From: an uncultured Prevotella sp.
Lineage (GTDB): Bacteria; Bacteroidota; Bacteroidia; Bacteroidales; Bacteroidaceae
Reading direction: 5' to 3'
NCBI GenBank assembly: GCA_946612625.1
Contig: CAMOEW010000008.1
Span: 1-50,250 of the forward strand
Length of the DNA: 50,250 nucleotides
Shown: positions 8,081 to 16,941 of the stretch, piece by piece
How positions within the stretch are numbered: the first letter of the stretch is position 1
How the letters are laid out: every line of letters begins with the position of its first letter
The notes under the pieces: model-generated
Seen by the model: only the letters and a program-made list of their open reading frames with translations
Told to the model about the DNA's origin: nothing
Database searches by the model: none
Translations under genes and position numbers: made by a program

Positions 8081-11000
8081 TCACGGCTTTACTTCAATCA
8101 GACTGCGCCCCTCTCCTTTCCTCACCACGTGGATTTTGACAGGAATGCGTTCGCTGAGTTCCTCGCGGTGAGAGATGATTCCAACACGGCGGTTGGTCTC
8201 TCCGGCTATCTCTTGAAGCTTTTCGAGCGTTGACATAACAGAATCGAGGCTGTTCTCGTCGAGTGTTCCGAAACCCTCGTCGATGAAGAGGATGTTGACG
8301 TTCATGTCGGGACGGTTGAGCGAAGACAATGCGAGCGAGAGAGCCAGTGAAATCATGAAACGCTCGCCGCCGGACAGTACCGTGACGCTGCGCACCTGGT
8401 CTTTGTTGTAGCGGTCGAGCACGAGGATGGAGAGTTGTTCGTTGGCCTCGCTGCATGTCAGACGATAGCGGTCTGTAATCTGCTCAAGATAGATGTTGGC
8501 ATTGTTCAGCAGTGGGCGAAGTATGTAGGTCTGTACCAGAGTACGGAAGCGAGTGCCGCCGAAGATGTTGTTCAGGCGGTCCCAGCGGGCGAAGCGCTGT
8601 CTGGCTGCTTCGAGGCTACTCTCAATCTCCTTAAGCCGTGCTACGTTCTTTTGATGAAGGTCGAGCCGGACTTTTGCCTGCGAATAGCGGCTCAGGGCCT
8701 CATCGCGCAGGTTGCCGAGTGATGCCCGTTTGTCGTCGTACGCCTGCTTGTCGGGCAGTTCAGCGCGGTCGGTTATTCCCAGTTCCTTGAAGGCAGCTTC
8801 TCTCTGTCGCCTGCAGTCGTTCATCTTTGACAGAAGAGATGTCACCTTGCCAATCAGACTTGTCCACTCGGTATTGATGTTTTGGCATGGGTAAGCCTGT
8901 GGAGCTGTCGTCGCAGTCCAGTCGGGACAGGCACGTAGGATATCTTCTCTGTAGGATGTGAGGGTTTCTGTCAGCGTATTGGTTTTTTCTTGTGCTGCCA
9001 TACTGTCGCTGAGTTGTTTCCGCCGCTCGTTGTAGGTGTTGGCATCGTCTTTCAGCTGTTTGCGCAGCCGCTCTGTGTCTGTCAGCCAGTTGTCGCAGTA
9101 GCCTGCGAGCCGTGCGCTGATTTCTGCCTTTATGGTTTTGCTTTCCATAGTAAGGCTTTCGTGTTCTCTTTCTATTCGGACAATATTGTCGGCATTCACT
9201 TTCACTGCAGCCTCGGCTCTCAGTCTGCTCTTGTCGGCCTCCGTTTTTTTGTTGTCGTAGGGCAGTTTGTCTTTGATGAGGCTGTTGATTTCATTTTGCA
9301 GTAGCTCAGCCTCTCGCTGCGCGGTTTCAAGTTTAGCGATGGATGATGCCAGCCGGTCAATTGCTTCGGCGATTTCAATTGCGAACAGATGACTAACGAC
9401 AGGCGACTGAAAGCCGAATGCTGCCGCCTGGTTTTCTATAGTCTGTTTCAGAGTCTCAATTTTCTTGTCGTTGCTTTCATAAAGTTTCAGGCTGCTCTTG
9501 TGGGTACCGTCGAGCTGTCTGAAACGGCCTATTGCCTGATCGCGCAGCTTCTCTGCTTGTATTAGCTGTTCGTTTGTTCGCTGCTTCTCGTCTTCGAGAG
9601 GTGTCAGCATACCCCTGAAATCGTCGTCAAGATGTATGTGGCCGATATGCTGACCGCATAGAGGGCAGTTTTCCGTATGCTCATCATAGAGTCGGTGGCG
9701 CAGTTCCTTGATTTTGTCGTCCAGGCTCATCTTCATGGTTGTAAGTCGCTGGGCGGCTTTGTCGGCCTCAAGCTTCTTCGTCTGATAGTTGGCATCAGCG
9801 TTTCTGACGGCTTCTTGTGCTGATTTCATTTCCTCCGATTCAGACTGCAGTCCGGCTTGTAGCTTTCGGTGTTCCTCTATCATGGGTTTCAGGTTGTCTA
9901 TGTTTTTCTGCAAGTCGGCCAGAGCCTGCCTGCGGTCGTTTTGTTTCCTCAGTTCAGCGTTGACCGCCTGCGGGTTCAGTTCTGACCGTTGTTTGCTCAG
10001 TGCGTCTATTTGTGCTTGCCGTTTCTGTACCTCTTCGTCGGTTTTGCGTGCATGGGCTGTAGCTTCCGACAGATTTTTCTGCAGTCCTTCAGTCTTGGCC
10101 TGTTCTTGTTGTAGCGAGACGACCAAGTTTACAGCCTTCTTCATTTTCTCAAGATACTGTTCGATCTTTAGGTCGGTTTCGCCTGCCTTTGTATAGAGTG
10201 AGTCGTAGCATGACTGCCGGCTCATCCATTCCTCCATCTTGCTGATAGCGTCTTGCTGTGTTTTTGCCTTGGCTTGCCGGTCGGCAAGGTCGGCCGTGAG
10301 CTGGCGGAATATGGTTTCGAGCGCCTGCCTTGTCTGCATGGCTTCTGTCTGTGTTTTTTCACTCTGCAGCACGACATCTATCTGTTTCAGCCTCCATTCT
10401 GTGGCTTTTATCTCTCGTTCGTACTGTTCTGTCGCCTTTTGTGCTTCCGACATTTCCCTGGCAATCAGTTCCACCTGCTCGTCGGTCAGCGTGTGTGTTT
10501 TTTCGGTGTCGTATTGTGTCTGAATCTGAGCCTGTGCTTCCTTGGCTTTCTTCCACAGGCTGCTGATGGCTTCACCGTATGCGGTAAAGTGCTGTGTGTT
10601 GGTGAGTTGTTCGAGTATGGCCTCGCGCTCTTTCTTGTCGCCTGTAAGGAAATTGGCAAATTGTCCCTGTGCAAGCATTGCCATGCGTCCGAATTGCTGG
10701 AAGTCGAGTCCCACGGCATTCAGTATGGTGCGTTCCACGCTGTCTTTTGTCCAGTCGTCGTCGCCTATACGGATTTCCCATACGGGCGTCTTGTGTTTCA
10801 GTGGGCGAATGCCGGTGGTCTTGTCTCTGTTGCCGAGTCTTACTCCCAATGTCAGGCGGGCGTGATACGTCTTGCCGTCGTTGCCTTCAAATACCACCTC
10901 ACTGTAGCTGCTGTCCCGCTCCGAGATGCCCAGACGGGTGTATTGCTCTATGCTTGCCACGCGGATGCTCTCGCCCTGAGCGTCGGTATATTCGTTTTTG

Positions 11001-11215
11001 GTGACGTTTGCCACATCGGCTATGCGAGGCGTCTTCTTGTAGAGTGCCATCGAGATGCCGTCGAGTATTACACTCTTGCCGGCACCGGTATCTCCGGAAA
11101 TCAGGAAGATGGATGCCGGCTCACCCGTGATGGCATCGTTCAGGCCGTGTTCAAAGTCGATGTCTGCCCGTTCGATGGAAGCAATATTGCGGATATGCAG
11201 TGCTTTCAGTTTCAT
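8081..11215 (-). CDS. sbcC: Exonuclease SbcC, SMC/Rad50-like ATPase subunit
   Basis: This 1044-residue protein has the Rad50/SbcC layout. The N-terminal half-ATPase has Walker A GDTGAGKS (about 41-48) and a Q-loop region LAQGQFANFL. Long coiled-coil arms meet at a zinc hook, ENCPLCGQHIG, near residue 516. The C-terminal half has the ABC signature LSGGERFMISLALSLALS and Walker B NILFIDEGFGTLDE. With SbcD it forms the SbcCD nuclease, which opens hairpins and palindromes and processes protein-blocked DNA ends. It starts 11 bp after the sbcD stop, the usual sbcDC pairing. Length is normal for the family, and the start MKLKALHIRNIASIE is canonical. Confidence 0.95.
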   Translation of the reverse strand: MKLKALHIRNIASIERADIDFEHGLNDAITGEPASIFLISGDTGAGKSVILDGISMALYKKTPRIADVANVTKNEYTDAQGESIRVASIEQYTRLGISERDSSYSEVVFEGNDGKTYHARLTLGVRLGNRDKTTGIRPLKHKTPVWEIRIGDDDWTKDSVERTILNAVGLDFQQFGRMAMLAQGQFANFLTGDKKEREAILEQLTNTQHFTAYGEAISSLWKKAKEAQAQIQTQYDTEKTHTLTDEQVELIAREMSEAQKATEQYEREIKATEWRLKQIDVVLQSEKTQTEAMQTRQALETIFRQLTADLADRQAKAKTQQDAISKMEEWMSRQSCYDSLYTKAGETDLKIEQYLEKMKKAVNLVVSLQQEQAKTEGLQKNLSEATAHARKTDEEVQKRQAQIDALSKQRSELNPQAVNAELRKQNDRRQALADLQKNIDNLKPMIEEHRKLQAGLQSESEEMKSAQEAVRNADANYQTKKLEADKAAQRLTTMKMSLDDKIKELRHRLYDEHTENCPLCGQHIGHIHLDDDFRGMLTPLEDEKQRTNEQLIQAEKLRDQAIGRFRQLDGTHKSSLKLYESNDKKIETLKQTIENQAAAFGFQSPVVSHLFAIEIAEAIDRLASSIAKLETAQREAELLQNEINSLIKDKLPYDNKKTEADKSRLRAEAAVKVNADNIVRIEREHESLTMESKTIKAEISARLAGYCDNWLTDTERLRKQLKDDANTYNERRKQLSDSMAAQEKTNTLTETLTSYREDILRACPDWTATTAPQAYPCQNINTEWTSLIGKVTSLLSKMNDCRRQREAAFKELGITDRAELPDKQAYDDKRASLGNLRDEALSRYSQAKVRLDLHQKNVARLKEIESSLEAARQRFARWDRLNNIFGGTRFRTLVQTYILRPLLNNANIYLEQITDRYRLTCSEANEQLSILVLDRYNKDQVRSVTVLSGGERFMISLALSLALSSLNRPDMNVNILFIDEGFGTLDENSLDSVMSTLEKLQEIAGETNRRVGIISHREELSERIPVKIHVVRKGEGRSLIEVKP

Positions 11216-11226
11216 TGCTCTGTCTC

Positions 11227-12462
11227 CTACTTCAATTTCATAGTCTTTTGCATCTCTGCCTTTACTTCATCAAAAGCCAGGCGCACATCGTCAAGGTCGA
11301 GACCCGGATACTGATCCCAGGTGCGCTCGACGAACTGCATTGGATCGGTCATCTGCTGCAGTTCTGCCACTTCGAATACCAGCTCTTCCTTCTCTTGCTG
11401 GCCGGCTTCGTCTGTGCCAGTCCATAGTATCTTGGGGTTGTAACGCCATTCGTCGCCGTAGGGTTGCAGTGCGTCATATACCATCTGACTGAAGTTTGAC
11501 GGCAGGTTTGCGGTGTGGTCGAAACGAAAACGTATGTAACCACGCTCACCCTCATTGACAAATTGCTTCAGCGATTCTACAGCTTCGTCGGCCGAGTTGA
11601 ACGAAGTTCCGTCGGAGGGCAATGTGTAGAAGTGGCGCAGCTCGTCGATACGCAGCTGGCGAATGCCTACCTTGCCATTGTGACACTCTATCTCAACGAG
11701 GCTTACTGTGTGGGGATAGTTCTCGTCGCAGCTGACATGGAGCGCACTGCCCGAATATCTTACGACGGGCGATCGATATTCCACCGACGCGCTCATACAG
11801 TCGTCCTGATGGCCAAGCGTCTGGGGTTTGTGGATGTGTCCCAGCGCCAGATAGTCGAAGCCTCTGCCGAACGAGCCGGCGTCCTGAGTCTTCAGTTTGC
11901 CTATCTCGAAGTCGTGGCCGCTGACGTCAACACCTGTCACGGCCTGGTGAGCCATCATTACGACGGGCAGGCCTATGGTGTTGTCATCGCTCACTTTGTC
12001 GAGGATTGACTGTATGACTTGTCGGCGTTCGTTTGTCATGTATGGCAGAGCGACGATGTAGCCGCTTTTGAGTCTGATGATATATTGATGCTGCCATACA
12101 TCAGGCGATTCGAGGCAGTTGTAGGCTGGAGGCACACCTATTATATGTACATTGGCCAGCTGCCATATCGCTTGCTCTGCCTGAATGCGCGAGGCAGAGT
12201 CGTGGTTGCCTGCAGTGATGACAATGGCCATCTGCGGGCAAGTCTGGTGAAGCCTGACAAAATAGTCGGTAAAAGCTTTCTTTACCGTTGCCGACGGCTG
12301 TTGTATGTCGAACACGTCACCGCTGACCAGCAGAGCATCGGGCTGTTCCTCACGGCACCATTGTTCCAATTGCCTGAAAAACCAATGATGCTCGTCGCTG
12401 CGGTCGTAGTTCTGGTAAATAATCTGCCCTAAATGCAGGTCAGCGGTGTGAATGATTTTCAT
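11227..12462 (-). CDS. sbcD: Exonuclease SbcD, Mre11-like nuclease subunit
   Basis: The calcineurin-like phosphoesterase motifs are all present: HTADLHLGQ near the N-terminus, LLVSGDVFD, AGNHDS, and later a MMAHQ stretch and GHIHKP, which ligate two metal ions. It is the nuclease partner of SbcC. I chose the ATG at 12462 (MKIIHTADLHLG, 411 residues) because SbcD proteins start this way; an in-frame ATG at 12483 adds seven residues with no family support. The gene follows pfkA by about 26 bp and precedes sbcC by 11 bp, so pfkA-sbcD-sbcC are probably co-transcribed. Confidence 0.94.
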   Translation of the reverse strand: MKIIHTADLHLGQIIYQNYDRSDEHHWFFRQLEQWCREEQPDALLVSGDVFDIQQPSATVKKAFTDYFVRLHQTCPQMAIVITAGNHDSASRIQAEQAIWQLANVHIIGVPPAYNCLESPDVWQHQYIIRLKSGYIVALPYMTNERRQVIQSILDKVSDDNTIGLPVVMMAHQAVTGVDVSGHDFEIGKLKTQDAGSFGRGFDYLALGHIHKPQTLGHQDDCMSASVEYRSPVVRYSGSALHVSCDENYPHTVSLVEIECHNGKVGIRQLRIDELRHFYTLPSDGTSFNSADEAVESLKQFVNEGERGYIRFRFDHTANLPSNFSQMVYDALQPYGDEWRYNPKILWTGTDEAGQQEKEELVFEVAELQQMTDPMQFVERTWDQYPGLDLDDVRLAFDEVKAEMQKTMKLK

Positions 12463-12488
12463 GCTTTGCGTGTCACTGTGCAATACCG

Positions 12489-13466
12489 CTATATGCTCAG
12501 TTCGTCAAGTACGGTGATGAGCCGTTTGTCGAAACGCTTGTCAGTACGTATGCACTCTGAAAAGGGCACATATACAATCTCGTTCATGCGGTAGCCGATC
12601 ATGACGTTGCGCTGGCCCTGCAATATGGCCTCGATTGCTCCTACGCCCATGCAACTGGCCAGAATGCGGTCGCGAGCAGAAGGAGAGCCTCCGCGCTGCA
12701 GATGGCCGAGAATGGATACGCGCACGTCGAACTCCGGGAACTCGTTCCTCACGCGGTCGGCATAGTAAAGGGCGCCGCACTTCGGACTCTCCGAGACGAT
12801 GACGATGCACGATTTTTTCGACTTGCGGATGCCGCGGCCCATGAAGGCAGCCAGCTGGTCAACGTCGGTTGATTCTTCGGGTACGATGGCTGCCTCGGCT
12901 CCGCAGGCGATGGCACAGTTCTGGGCCAAGAAACCGGCATCGCGTCCCATTACCTCAACGAAGAAGATCCGTTCGTGAGAGTTGGCCGTGTCGCGGATGC
13001 GGTCAACACACTCCATTATGGTGTTCATCGTAGTGTCGTAGCCTATAGTAGCGTCGGTGCCATATAGGTCGTTGTCAATGGTGCCTGGCAGACCGATGAC
13101 GGGGAAGTCGTGCTCAATGCCGAAGTTCCATGCACCTGTCAGCGAGCCGTTGCCACCGATTACCACCAGCGCATCGATGCCTTGCTGCCGGCAGGTCTCA
13201 TAGGCCTGCTGACGGCCTTCGGGGGTCATGAACTCCTTTGAGCGGGCCGTCTTCAAAATGGTGCCGCCACGGGTGATGATGCCACTGACGTCCTCAGTAG
13301 TGAAGTCCTTCACCTCGCCTTTGATGAGACCGTCGAAACCACGATAGATGCCCTTGATTTTAAACTGGTTGTAAATGCCTGAACGCGTCACGGCACGTAT
13401 TGCAGCATTCATGCCGGGAGCATCGCCGCCCGACGTCAGGATACCAATAGTCTTAATCTTGCCCAT
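12489..13466 (-). CDS. pfkA: ATP-dependent 6-phosphofructokinase
   Basis: This 325-residue protein matches bacterial PfkA in length. It has the nucleotide loop [17 protein letters not shown] at 8-24, [21 protein letters not shown] with catalytic Asp131, and VEVMGRDAG. It phosphorylates fructose-6-phosphate in glycolysis. The GGDGS motif of the E. coli enzyme reads GGNGS (104-108); Asp to Asn at this spot is, to my recollection, common in Bacteroidetes PfkA, so it does not by itself mean loss of activity. A good promoter lies upstream on the minus strand. It is the first gene of the leftward pfkA-sbcD-sbcC unit. Confidence 0.93.
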   Translation of the reverse strand: MGKIKTIGILTSGGDAPGMNAAIRAVTRSGIYNQFKIKGIYRGFDGLIKGEVKDFTTEDVSGIITRGGTILKTARSKEFMTPEGRQQAYETCRQQGIDALVVIGGNGSLTGAWNFGIEHDFPVIGLPGTIDNDLYGTDATIGYDTTMNTIMECVDRIRDTANSHERIFFVEVMGRDAGFLAQNCAIACGAEAAIVPEESTDVDQLAAFMGRGIRKSKKSCIVIVSESPKCGALYYADRVRNEFPEFDVRVSILGHLQRGGSPSARDRILASCMGVGAIEAILQGQRNVMIGYRMNEIVYVPFSECIRTDKRFDKRLITVLDELSI

Positions 13467-13516
13467 AGTTAAAAAAATTCAGTTTTATTGTCTTTACTAT
13501 ATTATTTTTATGAATG

Positions 13517-13548
13517 CAAAATTAATAAAAATATGCGAACAAGCAAAA
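13517..13548 (-). promoter_or_regulatory. pfkA promoter
   Basis: On the minus strand TTTTG (13544-13548), a 19-bp spacer and TAATTTTG (13517-13524) fit the Bacteroidetes consensus. The mRNA leader would be about 45 nt. Confidence 0.75.
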
Positions 13549-13562
13549 AAAACAATAAAAAG

Positions 13563-13594
13563 TTTGGCGATTTCGGGAAATTGTTATAAATTTG
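13563..13594 (+). promoter_or_regulatory. Promoter of the aromatic amino-acid operon
   Basis: TTTG (13563-13566), 20-bp spacer, TAAATTTG (13587-13594). It points rightward into the leader peptide and attenuator ahead of pheA, placing the start of transcription near 13600. Confidence 0.75.
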
Positions 13595-13622
13595 CGGCGA
13601 AAAAAAGAAAACTGATAGCAAT

Positions 13623-13703
13623 ATGAAGAATTTTAGCGCATCTTTCTACTACTTTTATTTTTACTTTGCAGAGAACTGTGAAGCGGGAAGATGCGTATGT
13701 TAA
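13623..13703 (+). CDS. Phe/Tyr-rich leader peptide of the aromatic operon
   Basis: A 26-codon frame begins about 20 nt after the predicted transcription start: MKNFSAS, then FYYFYFYF, then AENCEAGRCVC and TAA. Codons 8-15 (13644-13667) are eight aromatic residues in a row, and codon 4 is also Phe. Such runs are the hallmark of attenuator leader peptides (compare pheL of enterobacteria), in which slow translation for lack of charged tRNA changes the RNA fold downstream. Its 3' part encodes the antiterminator arm (13677-13687), and an intrinsic terminator follows. It is probably a control element with no function as a peptide. Confidence 0.85.
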   Translation: MKNFSASFYYFYFYFAENCEAGRCVC

Positions 13704-13772
13704 TTGAACATTAAACATTGAAGAATGAAAATTATACGAGCCCGCTTCACAAAAGTGAAGGCGGGCTTTTTT
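13677..13772 (+). terminator. Attenuator: terminator with mutually exclusive antiterminator arm
   Basis: The terminator pairs GCCCGCTTCAC (13740-13750) with GTGAAGGCGGGC (13755-13766; one bulged G), loop AAAA, followed by six T. The leader segment TGTGAAGCGGG (13677-13687) is an exact 11-base complement of CCCGCTTCACA (13741-13751), the same arm the terminator needs. A ribosome stalled on the aromatic codons leaves the first segment free to capture that arm, which allows read-through into pheA. Uninterrupted translation favours the local terminator. Confidence 0.85.
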
Positions 13773-13799
13773 CAAGTTAGGAATAAAAATCAAAAGTAA

Positions 13800-13826
13800 A
13801 TAGTTAAGAGATAAGAGTTGATAATT
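13800..13826. repeat. Heptamer-type AGTTAAGA spacer tract
   Basis: A low-complexity stretch (ATAGTTAAGAGATAAGAGTT) directly before pheA. Related tracts recur at 14664-14701, 38466-38508 and 40996-41030. Confidence 0.6.
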
Positions 13827-14657
13827 ATGCGGAGAATAGCGATACAAGGCGAGATAGGGTCGTTTCACGACATTGCTGCCCATCAGTATTTCGAGGGTGA
13901 GCAGATACAGATAATCTGCTGCTCTACCTTTGAGCAGGTGTATGACAACATCAGGCGCGACCCGACCGTGATCGGCATGGCGGCGATAGAGAACACAATT
14001 GCGGGCAGCCTGCTGCACAACTATGAGCTGCTGCGCGACAGCGGGACGACAGTAGTAGGCGAGCATAAACTACACATCGAGCACTGCATCTGCTGTCTGC
14101 CCGAAGACGACTGGACAACAATCCGCGAGGTGCATTCGCATCCGGTAGCTCTGATGCAGTGTCGAAACTATCTGGCATTGCATCCTGAGCTGAAGGCTGT
14201 CGAGGCAGAGGATACGGCAGGAAGTGCGCAGTATATAGCAGAGCATCAGTGCAAGGGGTGGGCGGCCATCTGCAACTCTTCTGCAGCACGGCTCTACGGG
14301 CTGAAGGTGCTGGAAGACAGTATAGAGGATAATAAGCACAATTTCACGCGCTTTCTCGTATGCTGTGCTCCCCAGAAAGCCGACCTGCTTCGCTCGCTGG
14401 AGAAGACCGACAAGGCGAGCCTCGTATTTTCACTGCCCCATGAGCAAGGTTCGCTGTCAATGGTGCTCAGCATTCTCTCTTTCTATAAGGTGAACCTCAC
14501 CAAAATCCAGTCGCTGCCGATTATCGGACATGAGTGGGAATACCTGTTCTATGTCGATGTGACCTATGACAATCTGACGCGATACCGTCAGTCAATCGAT
14601 GCGCTCATTCCGCTGACGAAAGACATGAGAATATTGGGAGAATACAAGGGAGTGTGA
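13827..14657 (+). CDS. pheA: Prephenate dehydratase
   Basis: This 276-residue, single-function enzyme converts prephenate to phenylpyruvate, the last specific step to phenylalanine. The dehydratase domain covers about 1-185 with IENTIAGS (54-61) and the catalytic TRF motif in HNFTRFLV (T174). An ACT regulatory domain follows (about 197-270). Its usual Phe-binding ESRP reads QSLP, a variant I associate with Bacteroidetes, so Phe feedback is likely but not certain. I start at ATG 13827 (MRRIAIQGEIGSFHD). A TTG three codons earlier is in frame but adds nothing conserved. It is the first structural gene after the attenuator. Confidence 0.93.
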   Translation: MRRIAIQGEIGSFHDIAAHQYFEGEQIQIICCSTFEQVYDNIRRDPTVIGMAAIENTIAGSLLHNYELLRDSGTTVVGEHKLHIEHCICCLPEDDWTTIREVHSHPVALMQCRNYLALHPELKAVEAEDTAGSAQYIAEHQCKGWAAICNSSAARLYGLKVLEDSIEDNKHNFTRFLVCCAPQKADLLRSLEKTDKASLVFSLPHEQGSLSMVLSILSFYKVNLTKIQSLPIIGHEWEYLFYVDVTYDNLTRYRQSIDALIPLTKDMRILGEYKGV

Positions 14658-14663
14658 TGAATA

Positions 14664-14701
14664 ATGATTAGTTAAGAATTAAGAAATAAGAATCAAGAAT
14701 T
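14664..14701. repeat. Heptamer-type AGTTAAGAATTAAGA spacer tract
   Basis: The whole pheA-aminotransferase spacer is made of degenerate (A/G)(A/G)TTAAGA and AATCAAGA units. It matches the tracts found in the nuo operon. Confidence 0.65.
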
Positions 14702-15868
14702 ATGATACAACCGGCAGAGAGACTAAGCTTGGTCAGTGAATATTATTTCAGCCGCAAGCTGAAGGAAGTGGCGCAGATGAACGCCGAAGGTAAGGATATC
14801 ATAAGCCTCGCGATAGGCAGTCCCGACATGCCGCCATCGGAACAGACGATAGAGAAACTGTGCGAGGTGGCACATCAGCCAGATGCTCACGGCTATCAGC
14901 CGACGCAAGGCACACCCGAGCTGCGCGAGGCAATGGCGGGATTTTATAAGCGCTGGTATGGAGTTGAGCTCGACGCCAGGTCGGAACTGCTGCCGCTCAT
15001 CGGAAGCAAGGAGGGAATACTCCACATTACGCTGGCTTTCGTAAACCCCGGCGACGAAGTGCTCGTGCCCAATCCAGGCTATCCCACCTACACGTCGCTG
15101 AGCAAGATTCTCGGGGCAAAAATAGTAAACTACGACCTGCGTGAAGACAACGGCTGGCAGCCTGACTTCGACGAACTGGAGAAGATGGATCTCAGTCGCG
15201 TGAAACTGATGTGGACAAACTATCCGAATATGCCAACGGGAGGCAATGCACGCATGGAGACATACGAGCGACTGGTGAAGTTCGCCCACGAGCATGACAT
15301 CGTGGTTGTGAACGACAATCCATACAGCTTTATCATCAACGAGCATCCTATCTCGCTGATGCAGGTGCCGCAAGCAAAAGAATGCTGCATTGAACTCAAC
15401 TCGATGTCGAAAAGTCATAACATGCCTGGCTGGAGAGTAGGAATGTGTGCATCGAATGCGCAGTTCATCTCGTGGATACTCAAGGTGCAGTCGAACATTG
15501 AGTCGGGAACTTTCCGTGGACTGCAGTTGGCTGCAGCCGAGGCTTACCGAAACAGCGACGAATGGCACCGTGTGGCGAACATCGAACGCTACCGGGCCCG
15601 CCGTAAATATGCGGAGAGGATAATGGATGTGCTCGGATGCAGATACGATACAGAACAGGTGGGGATGTTCCTCTGGGGGCGCATTCCCGACAATTACAGT
15701 AACTGTGAGGAACTGACAGAGCGTGTGCTACACGAGGCACGAGTCTTCATCACTCCCGGTTTCATCTTCGGAAGCAACGGAGACCGCTACATCCGCATCA
15801 GCCTCTGTGCCAAGGAAGAGAAACTGAAAGCAGCATTGTGCAGAATAGAACAAATTTTCAAGATATAA
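14702..15868 (+). CDS. Class I/II PLP aminotransferase, probably aromatic
   Basis: This 388-residue fold-type I aminotransferase has ISLAIGSPDMPPS at the N-terminus, PNPGYPTY (123-130) and NYPNMPTG (173-180), the cofactor pair DNPY (205-208), and the PLP-binding Lys237 in SMSKSHNMPGWRVG. The nearest annotated families are aspartate/alanine (AlaC, DapL-like) aminotransferases. Its position between prephenate dehydratase and DAHP synthase, under a Phe/Tyr leader, makes phenylpyruvate and 4-hydroxyphenylpyruvate (or prephenate) the likely substrates; this is inferred from context. It ends 3 bp before the next gene. Confidence 0.88.
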   Translation: MIQPAERLSLVSEYYFSRKLKEVAQMNAEGKDIISLAIGSPDMPPSEQTIEKLCEVAHQPDAHGYQPTQGTPELREAMAGFYKRWYGVELDARSELLPLIGSKEGILHITLAFVNPGDEVLVPNPGYPTYTSLSKILGAKIVNYDLREDNGWQPDFDELEKMDLSRVKLMWTNYPNMPTGGNARMETYERLVKFAHEHDIVVVNDNPYSFIINEHPISLMQVPQAKECCIELNSMSKSHNMPGWRVGMCASNAQFISWILKVQSNIESGTFRGLQLAAAEAYRNSDEWHRVANIERYRARRKYAERIMDVLGCRYDTEQVGMFLWGRIPDNYSNCEELTERVLHEARVFITPGFIFGSNGDRYIRISLCAKEEKLKAALCRIEQIFKI

Positions 15869-15871
15869 ACT

Positions 15872-16936
15872 ATGGAATTAGATTTAACGAAACTGAACCT
15901 TCCGAGCGACAATGAGCGTCCGTTCGTGATAGCAGGCCCATGTTCGGCAGAGACCGAAGAGCAAGTGATGACAACAGCACGTGAGCTGGCAATGAAAGGC
16001 TGCCACAATTTCCGTGCAGGAGTGTGGAAACCTCGTACCAAACCCGGCGGCTTCGAAGGTAATGGCGAGAAAGCCCTTCCGTGGATGAAACGCGTGAAGG
16101 AAGAAACGGGTATGCTGGTATCTACAGAGGTGGCAACGCCTGAACATGTGGAGCTGGCTTTGAAATACGGTATCGACATATTGTGGATCGGAGCACGCAC
16201 CACAGCCAATCCCTTTGCTATGCAGGCACTGGCCGATGCCCTAAGGGGCGTTGACATGCCTGTGTTTGTGAAAAACCCCGTCAATCCTGACCTCGAACTG
16301 TGGATCGGAGCGATGGAGCGGCTCAATCAGGCCGGCATCAAGCGTCTGGGAGCTATACACCGCGGATTCTCAAGCTACGACAAAACCATCTATCGTAATC
16401 TCCCCATGTGGCAGATCCCAATAGAATTGCGCCGCCGCATACCCGACTTGCCGATTATCTCCGACCCCAGTCATATCGGAGGGCGCCGCGAACTGATAGC
16501 ACCGCTCTGTCAGCAGGCTATGGATCTCGGATTCGACGGACTGATTGTCGAGAGCCACTGCGATCCCGACAAGGCGTGGAGCGACGCTAAGCAACAGGTG
16601 ACGCCCGAAGTGCTCGACTATATATTGTCGTTGCTCGTCATCCGCGACGAAAACGGTACCACAGAGGGTATTACTGAACTGCGCAAGCAGATCGACTCGC
16701 TCGACAACGAGCTGATGGACGTCCTGGCAAAGCGTATGCGAGTATGTCGCGAGATAGGGCAATACAAGAAAGAGCACAACATGACAGTGCTGCAGACCGG
16801 CCGTTACAACGAAATCCTCAACAAGCGCGGAGCCCAAGGAGCACTCTGCGGTATGGATCCTCAGTTCATCGCGCAGGTGTTCGAGCACATCCATGAGGAG
16901 AGCGTGCGCCAGCAAATAGAAATCATTAACAAGTGA
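15872..16936 (+). CDS. Bifunctional DAHP synthase / chorismate mutase
   Basis: This 354-residue fusion covers the first and a late step of aromatic synthesis. Residues 1-255 are a type I-beta (KDO8P-synthase-like) DAHP synthase: FVIAGPCSAE (18-27), KPRTKPGGFEG, GARTTANPF, SDPSHIGG and VESHCDPD metal/substrate motifs. Residues about 263-354 are an AroQ-class chorismate mutase (LRKQIDSLDNELMDVLAKRM, then REIGQYKKEH). Fusing the mutase to DAHP synthase lets prephenate or chorismate pathway status control entry, as known for the Bacillus-type AroA(Q) enzymes, which have the opposite domain order. It overlaps the first bases of the tyrA reading frame. Confidence 0.93.
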   Translation: MELDLTKLNLPSDNERPFVIAGPCSAETEEQVMTTARELAMKGCHNFRAGVWKPRTKPGGFEGNGEKALPWMKRVKEETGMLVSTEVATPEHVELALKYGIDILWIGARTTANPFAMQALADALRGVDMPVFVKNPVNPDLELWIGAMERLNQAGIKRLGAIHRGFSSYDKTIYRNLPMWQIPIELRRRIPDLPIISDPSHIGGRRELIAPLCQQAMDLGFDGLIVESHCDPDKAWSDAKQQVTPEVLDYILSLLVIRDENGTTEGITELRKQIDSLDNELMDVLAKRMRVCREIGQYKKEHNMTVLQTGRYNEILNKRGAQGALCGMDPQFIAQVFEHIHEESVRQQIEIINK

Positions 16937-16941
16937 AAGAG

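Noticed and set aside
10253..11314. 353-codon open frame antisense to sbcC
   Set aside because: Cysteine/Phe-rich with no recognisable domain; sbcC motifs on the other strand are complete.
12489..13466. GGNGS instead of GGDGS in PfkA as a sign of inactivity or a PPi-dependent enzyme
   Set aside because: Other catalytic motifs are intact, and to my recollection this variant is normal for Bacteroidetes PfkA. Not enough to claim altered function.
14723..15568. 281-codon frame antisense to the aminotransferase
   Set aside because: Shadow of a well-supported gene; no domain recognised.
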